From Marsupella aquatica (lineage: Eukaryota > Marchantiophyta): a stretch of 64,000 nucleotides of DNA. A program made the position numbers and the translations under genes. The stretch covers positions 15,190,001 through 15,254,000 of the forward strand of contig OZ316892.1 in assembly GCA_973895155.1 (NCBI GenBank), written 5' to 3'. Under the pieces are notes generated by a model. The model was not told the DNA's origin, searched no databases, and was given only the letters and a program-made list of their open reading frames with translations. The first letter of the stretch is position 1. Each line of letters starts with the position of its first letter. Shown here piece by piece: positions 31,141 to 43,060 of the stretch.

Positions 31141-33064
31141 ATTGTCCAAGATGACTTTGTTCTTGCCTACACCAAGAAGGTCTGGGGATACATGCTTTCC
31201 GGTGGTATCAGACACTCTATTCATGCCTTACACCGTGGTATATGCACTATTTAATTGAACACAAATCAGTGATGTTGCTTTTGATCGGCCCAAATGCTCT
31301 CGTTGTCGACCACTACCTTTAACAGTCCTAGATCTCCCTCTATCCTGCTGTAGATGGCTGCGTTGTGAAGTCCTGACTTCCCTTGGAAGGACCAGGGTCC
31401 TCCTACCATTTTCTTCTCCACAGCGTGAGATCTCGGTCTTCACACGTCAACGCTGGATAACACTTATATATTTACTTTTCGTTTTTGTAGCTACGGTAGT
31501 TCCCTACAATTGCAACTTGTTCTGCATCATCAGCACTTGAGATCATCAACACTCAGGGCTGTGACAGCCATGAATCACTAGAAAGATCAGTAGGAAGAAA
31601 TTGGCGCTAGAACATCGATAGAACACTCAGAACAGCACTGTCTAGGAAGAAATCCTTTGTGGTCCGAACATTACTATGAAGACATCGTTGGTGGCCATCC
31701 AAGTTATCTAGGGTCTTGGGTCCCATTATCATAATGGGTTGGGATCACATGTTTTCTGCAACCCTGAAAACGTTTGCAGCTCACTTTGATCAACCGGTAG
31801 CAATCCCAAACGGTCTCCTCCAACTTGTGGTCGTCATCCAGTTCAGCTGATTCACATAGATCCTGAAGCTCTGTTCAGCTGACATCAGGAGGTTGATGAG
31901 AACTGTTTTCTTAAGAAATCGATACAATCTCATTGCACTTCATACACTCTACCGAACTCTGAACTGCCCGAACGAGTATTTGAAGGCGCTATCGAACGAT
32001 GTCCAAACTGCGACATATTATGTGGACTTGTTCAACACGAAGAACCTCGTTAAAAACCACTGTAGCAGAGTCTCGAGTGCAGTTCTGGAGACATAAAGGC
32101 ACGGAACGAAATTGGCATACTTAGCTTCCATCTGACCTTGCAGAAAACACTTGAAAACCCTAGTGCCGCTATAGCTCAAGGTGCTCACATTCAATAGAAT
32201 AACGAACACCGGGCAAGCTACCCCACAACATGTATACAAGCTAATTCTAGAACCCCAACCACCGAAATAGCACTTCCAGAGCAGCCTTCAGTCAGCGAGA
32301 TGCTCCGCCATGTAACCTACTGAGTGATGAGCACTACAACGACGATCTAAATTTCTTGGAATGCCCTAGGAACGACTTCAAACTTCTGCACGTGTTATTA
32401 AAGCGCCACTGTCCCCGAAACAAAACCTGGTGCATCCAGGTTACTAAAATAAACCAAAAATGGACTCAAAACAGTAATAAAAGTACTCTATTTTGTCCTC
32501 CCAAACCTGGTTCCAATGGTGGTTTAAGAAGAAGTTGCCCTAGAAGCGACATCGTGCAATTCAAAAGAACCAATCCCTTGCATCTTGGCAGATATATAGA
32601 ATGGTGAGGAAACATATTGCTCCATCTTAAGTTCCTAGAAAATGGACTCTGTACATAATAACTCACCAATAATGACAGAAACAGTTCTAAGAAAACGATC
32701 GAATTTGAAATCGGGTCTCGCTCGAGTTTCTCTTGACCATGTATAAATGGGTTGATCTTACGATTAAGAACGATAATAATCCTAACTTGTACAGAAAAAT
32801 CTGATTTATGCCAGAGAACCACGAAACAGGTGTGAAATAAAACCATAATTCTACATTCAATTGCTGCAGGGGTGAACTTTCGACCGTACTAGCATGACAT
32901 TTACCCATTCGGAATGTTCACCAGGCCTTGGCAGCGTTCAACAAGTGCTTTCCCGTTGCTAGGAAACCCAATACTGAGTTCCACTCACTCTTCGAATGAA
33001 CATTAGCTCTTCCACGCCACAAGTTGTCAAATGGAACAAACCACAAGCGTGGTGGGCAACCTTC
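31141..33064. other. intergenic and cpSRP54 3' flank, no gene seen
   Basis: No coding sequence that I can support. Short reading frames here have no recognisable content. The right part presumably includes the 3' UTR of the cpSRP54 gene. Confidence 0.5.
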
Positions 33065-34792
33065 CTATTTTGATCCAAAACCCTTGACAGGGGTTCTTGC
33101 TGCCGATGAGAACTGCTGTTGAATACCTGATCGACTTTTTTTTCTCTTTGCAGTGCCAGGTGGTGCTTTGCGCTCTCGGAGAGATTCTTCCAAAGCACCT
33201 AATCCAGGGACCGAGCCCCCTTGTAACATGGCAGACAAGTTCTTCATGCGAGACCGCATTTGAAAAAGTTGTGAGACGAGCTGACTTACCTGTTCTTGAG
33301 TTCGTCCAGAACCAGAGGCAACCCTTCTTCTTCGAGACGGAGATTTTGCCAGGAGGTCTGGATCAGCCCTTTCTTTTCTGGTCATAGAGTTGATCATGGA
33401 CTCCATAACTTTGAGGCTCTTTTCTGCGTCTTGGATCTGCTGGGGGCTGACTTTGTTCATGCCTGGAATTAATTTAACAAGCCCGCCCATTGATCCCATA
33501 CGCGCAAGAGAACGTGTCTGCTTGAGGAAGTCATTGAAATCGAACTTGGCCTCCATTATCCTTTTCTGCATCTCTTCTGCCTCTTCTTGGACCATAGCTT
33601 CTTGTGCTTTCTCTACAAGTGAAAGTACGTCTCCCATGCCCAATATTCTACTCGCCATTCGATCAGGATAGAAGGGCTCCAGGGCTTTCATACCTTCTCC
33701 TTCTCCAATAAATTTTATAGACTTCCCAGATACCTCTTTGACACTTAGAGCAGCTCCTCCTCTAGTATCTCCATCGATTTTGGTCAGTATGGCACCTGTG
33801 ATTCCTAAGTCAAAATTAAAAGCTGCCACCAAAGCTGCAGCCTCCTGGCCTGTCATTGCGTCCACTACTAGTAGAACTTCATTCGGACTCACGGCATTCT
33901 TCACTTGCTTCAACTCGTCCATCATTCGTTTGTCTACTTGGAGGCGCCCTGCTGTGTCGATGATGACAACGTCAACACCCGTCTTTTTCGCCTCAGCTAA
34001 ACCTCTTCGCGCAATCTCAGTGGGGGGGGTCTGATTTCCGACTTCAAACACGGGAACATCCACCTGCTTGCCAAGAGTGATGAGCTGATCTATAGCAGCT
34101 GGCCGATATATATCAGTCGCCACCATCATACAGCTCTTACCCTTCTTTTTGAGATAAAGAGCGAGCTTCCCGCAGGCTGTGGTCTTTCCAACTCCCTGAA
34201 GCCCGACCATGAGTATCACAGTTGGACCTGACTTTGCATATTCAATTCCGGCCATGGCGCCCCCCATGAGGCTAACCAGCTCGTCATTGACAACCTTCAC
34301 AAGCTGCTGATCGGGTCGAACTCCACGCACAACCTCTGTACCGACGGCCTTGTCAGAGACGGACTTAACAAATTTTCGCACGACAGGCAAACTCACATCC
34401 GCCTCCAAAAGCGCGCGCCGAATGTCTTGCATTGGTTCCTTCACATTGGCCTTCGTCAGCACATCTTCCTTCCTCAGCTTCGTCCAAGCCGCTTCCAAAC
34501 CGGAACTGAGTTGGTCAAAAACAGACGAGGCTCGAACACACAATGGAAACGTCGCCCTCTTCTTCGAGAAATTCAGATTTCGGACTGTTATACTGTTTGG
34601 CCTCATGAAGTCGCTTGAGAGCGAGGGACCGGAAGTCCGAGATTTTCTCAAAACGGAGCAGTCCGACAGTTGAGAGGAAGGAGAAGGAGAAGGAGAAGCA
34701 GAAGCAGCAGACAACATGCGGACCTGCTGTTGGAGTGGAGACCTGGAGGAGCAGCCGTTCGCCCAGACGACAGCCGACATAGTCGTGGCCAT
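33065..34792 (-). CDS. cpSRP54: chloroplast signal recognition particle 54 kDa protein
   Basis: A single-exon gene of 575 residues from the first ATG at 34792; a second Met lies at 34780. Residues 1 to about 85 are Ser/Arg-rich, as in a chloroplast transit peptide. The N domain spans about 90-180. The GTPase G domain has G1 GLQGVGKTT (197-205), DTAGR (279-283) and TKID (337-340). The Met-rich M domain (about 385-525) contains the RNA/signal-binding stretch [11 protein letters not shown] (486-496). The tail has AKRKK (548-552), a candidate for the cpSRP43-binding ARRKR motif. The protein acts in the stroma, with cpSRP43 for light-harvesting proteins and with ribosomes for cotranslational insertion, docking on cpFtsY. 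All key residues are present, so it should be functional. Lack of introns is notable, since flowering-plant copies are intron-rich. Confidence 0.96.
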   Translation of the reverse strand: MATTMSAVVWANGCSSRSPLQQQVRMLSAASASPSPSPSSQLSDCSVLRKSRTSGPSLSSDFMRPNSITVRNLNFSKKRATFPLCVRASSVFDQLSSGLEAAWTKLRKEDVLTKANVKEPMQDIRRALLEADVSLPVVRKFVKSVSDKAVGTEVVRGVRPDQQLVKVVNDELVSLMGGAMAGIEYAKSGPTVILMVGLQGVGKTTACGKLALYLKKKGKSCMMVATDIYRPAAIDQLITLGKQVDVPVFEVGNQTPPTEIARRGLAEAKKTGVDVVIIDTAGRLQVDKRMMDELKQVKNAVSPNEVLLVVDAMTGQEAAALVAAFNFDLGITGAILTKIDGDTRGGAALSVKEVSGKSIKFIGEGEGMKALEPFYPDRMASRILGMGDVLSLVEKAQEAMVQEEAEEMQKRIMEAKFDFNDFLKQTRSLARMGSMGGLVKLIPGMNKVSPQQIQDAEKSLKVMESMINSMTRKERADPDLLAKSPSRRRRVASGSGRTQEQVSQLVSQLFQMRSRMKNLSAMLQGGSVPGLGALEESLRERKAPPGTAKRKKSRSGIQQQFSSAARTPVKGFGSK

Positions 34793-35106
34793 CGTTCTTC
34801 TTCCTCCGGTCCCGAGGGCGTACAAGGAGAACGACGACTCAGGTTACAACAGTTCGACAGATTTTCCTCAAAATTGTGCCACAACAACTGCAACAATTGG
34901 AACAATTGCTGGAGACATTGCGCGATGAATCCTGGCGATCAAGTCATTCTCGGGTGCCCATGGTGGCGGGCGCCATTGACACCGACGTCCAAAAACTCAC
35001 CCGCAAGGACGATGGCAAGTAAAAGTGCTCGATAAATAGAATGCGATGACGAGAAGAGGACAGACGGGGTTTGAGAGAGTTTGAGGCTCCGATGGATGCT
35101 GTTGCA

Positions 35107-35140
35107 CGGATTGTTTGGGGGGGGGAGGGGGGGGGGGGGT
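35107..35140. repeat. G-rich tract
   Basis: Near-continuous G run (GGGGGGGGGAGG followed by about a dozen G) upstream of cpSRP54. It could form a G-quadruplex and is prone to length error. Confidence 0.8.
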
Positions 35141-35227
35141 TGGCCGCTCCCATAGGATTACGGTAGACTACCCCCTGATGAGTGCTCACTCTCATTGTGT
35201 GACCACCTTAATACCCGAAAGAAGTTG

Positions 35228-36030
35228 TGTCGGCCAATGTCATTGAGAAAAAATGATGTGGTGTCAGCCAAGAGGTCTAATGCACAAAAGAAGTTGTGTT
35301 GGCCAATATGTCATTGAGAAAAAATGATGTCGTGTCAGCCAGAGGTCGTGGAGAGAAAAGATGTTGTGTCGGCCAAGAGGTCGTGGAGAGAAAAGATGTC
35401 GTGTCACCCAAGAGGTCGTTGAGAGTAAAGATGTTGTGTCGCCCAAGAGGTCGTTGAGAGAAAAGAAGTCATGTCGCCCAAGAGGTCGTTGAGAGAAAAG
35501 ATGTCGTGTCGCCCAAGAGATCGTTGAGAGTAAAGATGTTGTGTCGCCCAAGAGGTCGTTGAGAACAAAGCAATTGTGTTGGCCAAGATGTTGTTGAGAA
35601 AAAAAGATGTTGTGTCGGCCAAGAGGTTGTTGAGAAAAAAGATGTCATGTCGGCCAAAAAGTCATTGAGGAAAAAGATGTAATGTCGGCCAAGATGTAGT
35701 TTGAAAAAAATTTGTCATGTTGGCCAAAATGTTGAGAAAAAAGATGTCGTGTCGGCCAAGATATTGTTCAGTGAAAATACCTGTGTGTTGCACAAAAGAT
35801 GTTGTTAAGAAAAAAGATATCGTGTCACCCAAGATGTTGTTATGTGAAAGATGTCACGAAATAAAAAGATGTTATTAAGAAAAGAGAAATCATTTTGCCA
35901 AAGACGCCATTATGTGAAAGATGTTAAGAAAAAGGTGTCATTTTGTCAAAGATATCGTGAAGTAAAAGGTGTTATAAGAAAATGGTGTCGTTTCACCCAA
36001 GCTATCGTTAAGTGAAAGATGTTATGAAGC
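35228..36030. repeat. 35-bp tandem array
   Basis: Roughly twenty copies of a 35-bp unit of the form CCCAAGAGGTCGTTGAGAG + TAAAGATGTTGTGTCG. Units at 35409-35580 are very similar; those to the right become progressively diverged and of uneven length (AAAGATGTTAAGAAA types). Minus-strand open frames in the array are just the translated repeat and are not genes. Confidence 0.92.
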
Positions 36031-37080
36031 AAAAAGTCAAGGAAAGAAGGAGCGAGTCTTTTTCTTTGTTTTGTTTTTTTTACCCAAAATGCCCCTACAT
36101 TTGAATGGTGACCACTCTATAAATTGGCGCAACGTTATAAGAGGTTTCAGGTTTAGTGTTTTAGGGTTTAGGGTTTAGCAAAGATTATCATTCTGTCGGT
36201 ATCCTTTCAATCCCAGTGCATTGCATAAAAGATGTTGTTTGGTTAAAGATATTGTTGAGAAATAGATAGTGGTGCAAAAGATCTTGTTGAATAAAAATAA
36301 TAATTGTTAAAATACATTATTGCACAAAAAAAAATTGTTGAGTGAAAGATATCATTGTGAAAAATACTGGCTATGGCAACCACAAAAGTTCTTTTTTTTC
36401 TTTTTTCTCCTTGCACAAAAAATTTCTTGAATGAAAGATGTCATTGCACAAAAGAGTGGCTATGACAACTACAAAAGCATAACAAAATGAGAGGTGGTTT
36501 ATTTCCTTTTTTTCCTTTTTTTCTCTTATATTCCTTTTAAACCTTAATCTCCCCCTTTTCCCCATTTCCAAATTTTTTGTCTTCTACTCTCTTTTTTTTA
36601 CATTGAAAATGACAGTGCAAATGACTATAAAAATCACCACAAATATTGGGATCTAGTGACTAAAATATTATTAGCAATTAAAATCCTCTTAGCAGTATTA
36701 TACAAAACTATACACACAATATTGAACATATATAATGCTTACTTGCATGTAAGTATTCTAATATTTACATGCATGGATGATGGAGGGAGTATACTCCTTG
36801 ATCCCCGTGCATTGTGTTAAAAGTCTTAGTTTCATTTTTTGTTGGGTGTCTTGTGTGATTATTCTGGCTTGTCTTGGACAATGGTGCAACTTTTTGTGAG
36901 TCACACTACATTCAATTCACACTTTGTCATTTTTACTTACCTTTGACTACAATTTGTTAATTTTTTGCCCTGCAATTTTGAATGAGGACCACTCTAAAAA
37001 GTGGCGCAATTGTGTATTACAGTTAAGGATATTGAACTAGAGTAGTATGGACCAATGTTGGGGAGGTTTAGGGTTTTCTT
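36031..37080. other. AT-rich intergenic DNA, no gene seen
   Basis: AT-rich, with T/A runs. A telomere-like GTTTTAGGGTTTAGGGTTTAG lies near 36160-36180. No coding sequence supported. Confidence 0.5.
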
Positions 37081-37494
37081 TATACCTGCAATACAAAGGT
37101 ATAGTGGACATCCTTGGCCCACAAGGTATGGTATTGGACTGGTATATAAGGTCCCAACAAATTTTCAAAATATAGAGATGTATTAACAAACCGGGTGTAG
37201 GTATAGAGCTTAGACATGATTATACCTGGGTTATAAGGGTATACAGAAAGGTGTAGTAAAATTAGACTCATAGTAACAAATTTGAACACAAACTCAAATA
37301 TGTCATCCAGAAAATCTATAATCATCTTTATTGTGCAAGTTAAAGATTACAATCCAAAGTTTGATTACAATCTCCAACTGAATCACAACTTCTCCCTCGG
37401 GTGATGTTTATATATATGGTGATGGGATTACAAAGTATGTTCCTAACTAGGGTTAGCTTAGTAACCCCAGTAACTTAACTGTAGTATCTTAACA
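37080..37494 (-). repeat. copia 3' LTR (inner edge clear, outer edge unresolved)
   Basis: On the minus strand, CAAGGGGGAG (polypurine tract, 37504-37495) is followed by an LTR start TGTTAAGATACTACAG at 37494. Within it are a TATA-like CATATATATAAAC and an AATAAA signal near 37335. The outer end was not located; it probably lies between 37060 and 37300. Confidence 0.6.
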
Positions 37495-37678
37495 CTCCCC
37501 CTTGATTGTATTATGGGAGTAATGCAAGCAACTCTATACTAGTTAAGCTCTCCAACAACAGTCTTATATATTGTACTTTGTTCCTATGGAGGTGTTGCCT
37601 CATTAAAACACTCTGAGCATACTTGTGCAAGGGAAAGAGTACAACCACCTTTACAAATAAGAGTACAAAAGTTTGTGG

Positions 37679-39246
37679 CTATCTAGAGTTAAGTATTATT
37701 TTTAATCTCTGAGTTTTGATAGTCTGCGTAAGCCATAGGCCTTGACAATGAATGGTATGTAGTGCTAGAGTCAAGACTTTTGTGAACAAATCTGCATGGT
37801 TGTTTTTGCTCGCAATTGTCTTCACTTGAATGATGTCTCCTTGTTGTTCGTGGGTGAAGAAGAATTTTGGTGCGATATGCTTGATGCGGTCTCCTTTGAT
37901 GAATCCTTTCGATACCTGTTCAACACATGCTTGATTGTCTTCGAATAGTGTAGTAGGTTTGGTTAGTGTTGGTAAGCCGCAGTTTGTATTAATATGGTCG
38001 GTTACCTTTTTAGCCAAATACACTCTCTGCTGGCTTCATATAATGCAATAATCTCGGCGTGGTTAGATGAAGTGAATGTTAGTGTTTGTTTAGTGCTTTT
38101 CCAAGAAATGGTTGTGCTACCATATAAAAATATGTAACCAGTCTGTGATTTAGCGTCGTCTGGGTCTGATAAATATCCAGCGTCCACATAGTCTGTTAAG
38201 GTTTTATCAGTGTTATTAGGGAAATATAGTCCCAGATCAATGGTTCGTTGGACGTAACGCATTATTCTTTTTATGCCATTCTAGTGGCGTATGGTTGGTT
38301 GTGCACTATGTCTGGCTAGTAGGTTTACTGCAAAAGAAATGTCTGGTCGTGTCTGGTTGGCTAGGAACATGAGTGCTCCTATTGCTGATAAATATGGTTT
38401 TTCAGGATCAAGTAGTGGTTCATTTTCGTTTCTCTTTCTTAATGCATCTTTGTCTTTGTCTAGAGATCGTACTTCCATAGGAGAAGTTAGAGGATATGCC
38501 TTGTCCATATTGAATTGTTTGAGGATTTTGGTAGTGTAGGTACTCTGGTGTAAAAGTATACCATCAGGTAGGTGTTTAAACTGTAGGCCCTAACAATAGT
38601 GGGTTTGGCCTAAGTCTTTCATCTCAAATACGCGGTTTAGTATCTTAATGGTGTCTTGTAATAAGTTTAGGTGTCCAAATAAGTTAATGTCATCTACATA
38701 GATGGCGATTATTACAAATTCTTCATCATGTTTTATAATGAATAAACAAGGAGCAGTATCTTCATTAGTAAGACCCATATTCAACATTTCATCTCTAAAT
38801 CTCTCATACCACATTCTTCCGCTTTGCTTTAGTCCATATAAAGATCTCATGATCTGGACAGCATATCCATCATTGGCCAGAGGCATGGATTTATGTATTG
38901 GAGGGATAATAAGTCCGCTCTTAGGAAGGACAATAGATCCACTCCATGGTGTTTGATGGACTATAGGTCCACCATGCCCTGTTTTCCCTTCCTGAGGTCT
39001 TTTTGTGGTATAAGGTAGAAATGTGGATGTGGTAGGGTTTTGCTTTGTCTTATGCTCCCCCAACATGTGATATGCATGTCTCTTTATTAATTTTGGGGGT
39101 GCTTTCATATATATGGTGGTATCCAATAATCCATATAAATATGTTGTTACGACATCCATTTGATGCATCTTTAGTTGGTGACCTAGGGAAAAGCCAACTA
39201 GGTATCGATAGGTTATTGCATGATCCATCACTGGTGTGTATGTCAA
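37679..39246 (-). pseudogene. copia reverse transcriptase and RNase H (broken)
   Basis: Consecutive open pieces at 39246-38590, 38508-38281, 38262-38002 and 38023-37679 encode copia RT ([34 protein letters not shown]) and RNase H (TISWKSTKQTLTFTSSNHAE, EDNQACVE, FTHEQQGDI). At least one frameshift and stops separate them. Confidence 0.85.
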
Positions 39247-39799
39247 GTCAAAGTCAAGCCCAGGTATTTGTGTCTATCTTTTCGCAACAAAGCGTGCTAA
39301 CCTTGCAACTTGGCCTTGGGCAATTCTCTTTTTCACGAACGTCCACTTATAATCCGTTGAGTGGGTATCTGGTGGTGCTGGGACAATAGGTCCAAACACT
39401 TGGCGTTTAATCAGTGAATCCAATTTTGAGTTAATTGTCTTTTCTCATTCTGACCAATCTGGGCTTTTCTGTGCCTCACTGATCGTTTTAGGGTCAGGTT
39501 GTGTATTTGTGATATTTTGGGAAATGTGATAGGCAAAGTTGTCCTCCATGGGAATATTATTTCTATTCCAAATGGTCCCAGTATTCATGTAGTGAATTGA
39601 GATTTCTTCATTTCTGGGATTTCCACAGGACTTGGTGTGGGTATCACTTCTGGTATTAAAGGTGATATTGTTGTGGTTGTTTTTCTTTGCCTTGGTTGGG
39701 TATCTTTAGATCCCAAAGGACGTCCATGTTTTTCTCTTGGTGGTTGGTCCGTGGTCAGTTGCGGTAACGAACCCGCTACAATCACGTTACCTCAGGGCA

Positions 39800-41245
39800 C
39801 TACTATCTATATTAAATTCGCTATATACACACACCTAATGCAACAAGAAACTTGATTAGTTTCAAGGACATTAGAGATAACGGATTCCATATCCACACTA
39901 GCACAGATAAAAATCAGGAAGTAATTCATATTTTAAAGAATACTTCCGATGGAATGCAAATAAAAGAAACACTTTTTGCGTATCCGTTGGGTTTCTATGT
40001 CACACAATTGAATGCTTCATTCCACCATGCATGAGATGTCACTATATGACCTTTGGCATACCAGGCTCTCGGGGGGTTGACTATCAAAAATCTTAGGAAC
40101 CACGTGCGATCCAAAATAGGTATTTTTCATAGAAATTAGCTAAATTTTTAAAAAGCGTAGGAAACAAAAGGAGGTATTATAGACCAGTATTTATAGAATA
40201 TTCTCTAATGTATACCTTTTATAAAGTAAAATAGGTCATTAATATTGAAAATAGAGAATTTTTTTGGAATATTCCCATTATAAAATAGGTGTGTTTATAT
40301 TAGGCTAGGATCGCACGTGGTACCCCAAAATATACACTAAGTTAACCCCCCGAGACCAGGCTTTGACACCCTAGCATGACCATGTTCCAAAAGATGAAAA
40401 GAGTAACCCACCGAATACCACAAAATGCACGTCCAACGAATCATAATCAGTCATGCATGACATGTTCTCAAGGAAAGTTAATCCTTAGACCTTCTGTCTC
40501 CAAGACCATCCATGAAATGCCCAAATTCTTGGAACAAGTGCATGCAGACGTATGTGGCCCTATTGAACCACCAAGCCGACCATTTTGATTTTTCCTAGTC
40601 ATTATTGACACATCCTCGTTGCTTTCCACACAAAACATGGTTTTTCCAAGACTTTTAGCACACATCCTCAAGCTAAAAGCCCAATTCCCTGAAAACCCTA
40701 TCAAGATGATTAGGGTGATAATGCAGGCAAATTTACTTCAAAAACATTCAAAGATTTCTACATGGTTACAGGGATAGACACTCAATACCATGTACCCCAC
40801 GTCCATTTCCAAAATGGCATCGCTGAATTTGTCATTAAGAGAATACAAATGATAGCAAGACTCATGCTCAGATGCAGTTACCCACAACTGCATGGGGTCA
40901 CGTTGTACTACATGCAACAACTTTACTTAAATATTGCTCATCGGCGTAAAATGACCAAACTCCACACCACCTAGCCTTTGGAGTAGATCCTGACTTATCA
41001 CATGTCAGAACTTTTGGTTGCCAGTACTAGTCCCCATAATGGGACCCAAACATACTAAAATGGGACCTCAAAGACAAAAAGGCATTTACGTTGGTTTCGA
41101 GTCACCATCCATAATTAGGTACTTAGAACCATCAACTGCCGATGTCTTTCAAGCAAGGTTCCCTGACTGCCATTTTTACGAGAATGTTTTTCCCAAATTG
41201 TTTGAAGGATACCGCAATTTGAACGACCTCATACCCTAGAATTAC
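39800..41245 (+). mobile_element. old copia fragment (plus strand): protease/integrase region
   Basis: Plus-strand copia text: NLISFKDIRDNGFHI-type protease/spacer at 39852-40034. A pre-integrase LWHTRL*HPSMTMFQ is readable when the small transposon at 40068-40354 and one target copy are skipped. Integrase follows with CMTCSQGK ... HADVCGPI at 40465-40565, then a second integrase piece (FQNGIAEFVIKRIQMIARLML) at 40795-40880 and a post-integrase segment (KGIYVGFESPSIIRYLEP) at 41075-41140. No LTRs were recognised. Confidence 0.75.
40068..40354. mobile_element. small inverted-repeat transposon (MITE), 287 bp, hAT-like
   Basis: Its ends are inverted repeats: CTCGGGGGGTTGAC on the left, and the complement CTCGGGGGGTTAAC on the right. 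A further inverted match (ACCACGTGCGATCC) lies about 30 bp inside each end. It is flanked by a perfect 8-bp duplication ACCAGGCT (40060-40067, 40355-40362), the size made by hAT transposases. It carries no coding capacity. Removing it and one target copy restores a copia pre-integrase motif, confirming the insertion. Confidence 0.88.
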
Positions 41246-41263
41246 AATGGCGGACTCAGACCA

Positions 41264-41995
41264 CTATTTGGAATGACCCACGGACACGACAATGTGAAGA
41301 AAAAATTTGTAGGATATTACAATTGATAAAAACTGTGGAGAAAATGAGTAAAATTACATCATCAGTTATCAATCATTTCCATCAGTCGTCACATCATCTC
41401 AGAGAGGCCGCCAAGATGCGGCGCCGAAATAAAATGCAAATTTTATTTCATTTTTTTGGGTCAAAATTTGATTTAGGGTTTAGGGTTCTTAGGGTGTCCG
41501 TACTGTACGATATGGACGCCGGATTTCGTCGAATTTTTTTTTCAATTTTTTTTTTGTTTTGAATTTTTCAAGAAAATAATTTGAATTTCTTTCCCATTTT
41601 TTTGTCTGCACGCCAATCTCAGCGAGGTCAGCTGAGATTGAGTCAATCTCAACTGCCTAGCTGAGATGCGTGGAAGTGCAAAGTCGTCATCTCAACTGCT
41701 CAATTGAGATTCAAACAAATTTCAACGGAAAAACTAATAACTGATGATCCTTGCTACCCCGGAGCAAATGCCAGACGCATTTACAAATATTGTGTAGGGG
41801 ACAAGATCACATATCCCTGTCGCAAATGCTCCTGCACACTTACAAGAATCCACAACTATCTGGTTGCTCCCCATGATAGTAGTCATGCTTCTATGGGACG
41901 GAGTAATGTGAGTGAAATAGTCCCTACACTTTAATATAGTGTGGGACGTCCCGCAATGCAGGTTCTAATGTTGTCTAAGGTAAGGAATCATGTTG
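41264..41995. other. noncoding, with a cluster of short palindromes
   Basis: No gene. 41612-41716 has several short inverted repeats around CTCAGCTGAGATT and CTCAATTGAGATT, and a telomere-like ATTTAGGGTTTAGGG lies near 41471. Confidence 0.5.
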
Positions 41996-43060
41996 ATGTG
42001 TAATCATATGTGTCTCAGGGATGGTGTCATCATGGGTGTAGTTTTCTAGATGAGCATCCTTCTCTAGAAAAGTGTCATGATGTGCCTCTTGAGTTCTACT
42101 ATTTCTACTCTACTGGTATAATTCTGATAGATGTGCCGATATGTGGCACAATTCCTGTGGGTGGCCCTTGGTGCCGCATTGGAAGCATTCCACGACGGGT
42201 CTTCCTAAGTACTATCGAGAAGAACTGCCCCGTTGGGCTGGTCTTCCTAGTCTTTTTGTTCCTCCACAAGTGTAGGTGAAGCTTGATCTTCATCGTCCGC
42301 GACCTCCTCCATTTCTGTGGCCTCTGCCTCTCCCCCCGAGGTAGGTAGATCTTCTCTGTCTTCCTCCTCTGAAGGTCGGTTGTCCTTTATCGTTGTGGCT
42401 AAAGCAGCCCCATTGGCCTCTTCTGCTGCTAGAAGGCGTTCTGAAGTTTGTCTCGGTGGTTGGGGGTGATGGCAGGGTTCTCGGGGGTCGCATCTTTGAG
42501 TTCTTCAATAGTAACTCCTGATGCCTCTTGGCTAGTAACATGTGAGCTATAATTTCAGAATATTTTGTGAACTTCAGTTTCTATATTGTGCCGAGAGTAT
42601 GATGTTGCCCGAGTGGAAGGTTGATAGTGTCTTTTCTATTTGTTCTTCGCCAGTGACTGGTTGGCCGCACAGGGCCAACTGGGATGTGATGCGAAATAGC
42701 TCACTGTTATAGTTAACTATAGACGTATGGTCTTGGACATTGAGGTTAGCCTAGTCATGGCGGGCTCTAGGGAGGTGTATGGTCTTAGTGTGGTTGTATC
42801 TTTCCTTGAGTTGATCCAAAAGGTTTTTGGGATTTTCCTCATTAAGGTATTGTAGCTTTAGTGGTTCTACGAGGTGGTGTCATATGAACACCAATGCTCT
42901 CGCCTTTTGTTGGGTTGTTGTGTCCTGATTGATTATGATTGTTTCAATATATGTCTTTAGCTATTAGGTTGACTTTGATGTCTAGTGTCCAGGATCTAGG
43001 TAGTTCTCCCCCTCGATGGTCAAGGGGAGAAATTCTAGATTCTCTATGGATGCCATGTTT

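Larger units (their letters stand above)
37495..43060 (-). mobile_element. old copia element (minus strand)
   Basis: Pieces of one copia polyprotein lie in minus-strand order. The Gag start is near 43055 (MASIENLEFLPLTIEGENYL), with further Gag text to about 42300 ending in a Gly/Arg-rich segment before a knuckle relic (CFQCGTKGH). A spacer lies at 39785-39585. The RT is at 39246-38590 (HQMDVVTTYLYGLLD, AIYVDDINLFG), followed by RT/RNase H at 38508-37679 (FAVNLLARHS, YVDAGYLSDPDD, LFEDNQACVEQ). It has several stops and shifts, and the integrase is missing or replaced. A plus-strand copia fragment lies in the gap (39800-41245). The 5' LTR was not found. Confidence 0.75.

Noticed and set aside
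35264-35657. Minus-strand frames of repeated MGDTTSLLSTISW-type text
   Set aside because: Translation of the 35-bp tandem array; repeat length in codons is not whole, and no gene context.
35228-36030. CRISPR-like array
   Set aside because: Units are contiguous without unique spacers, and the genome is eukaryotic.
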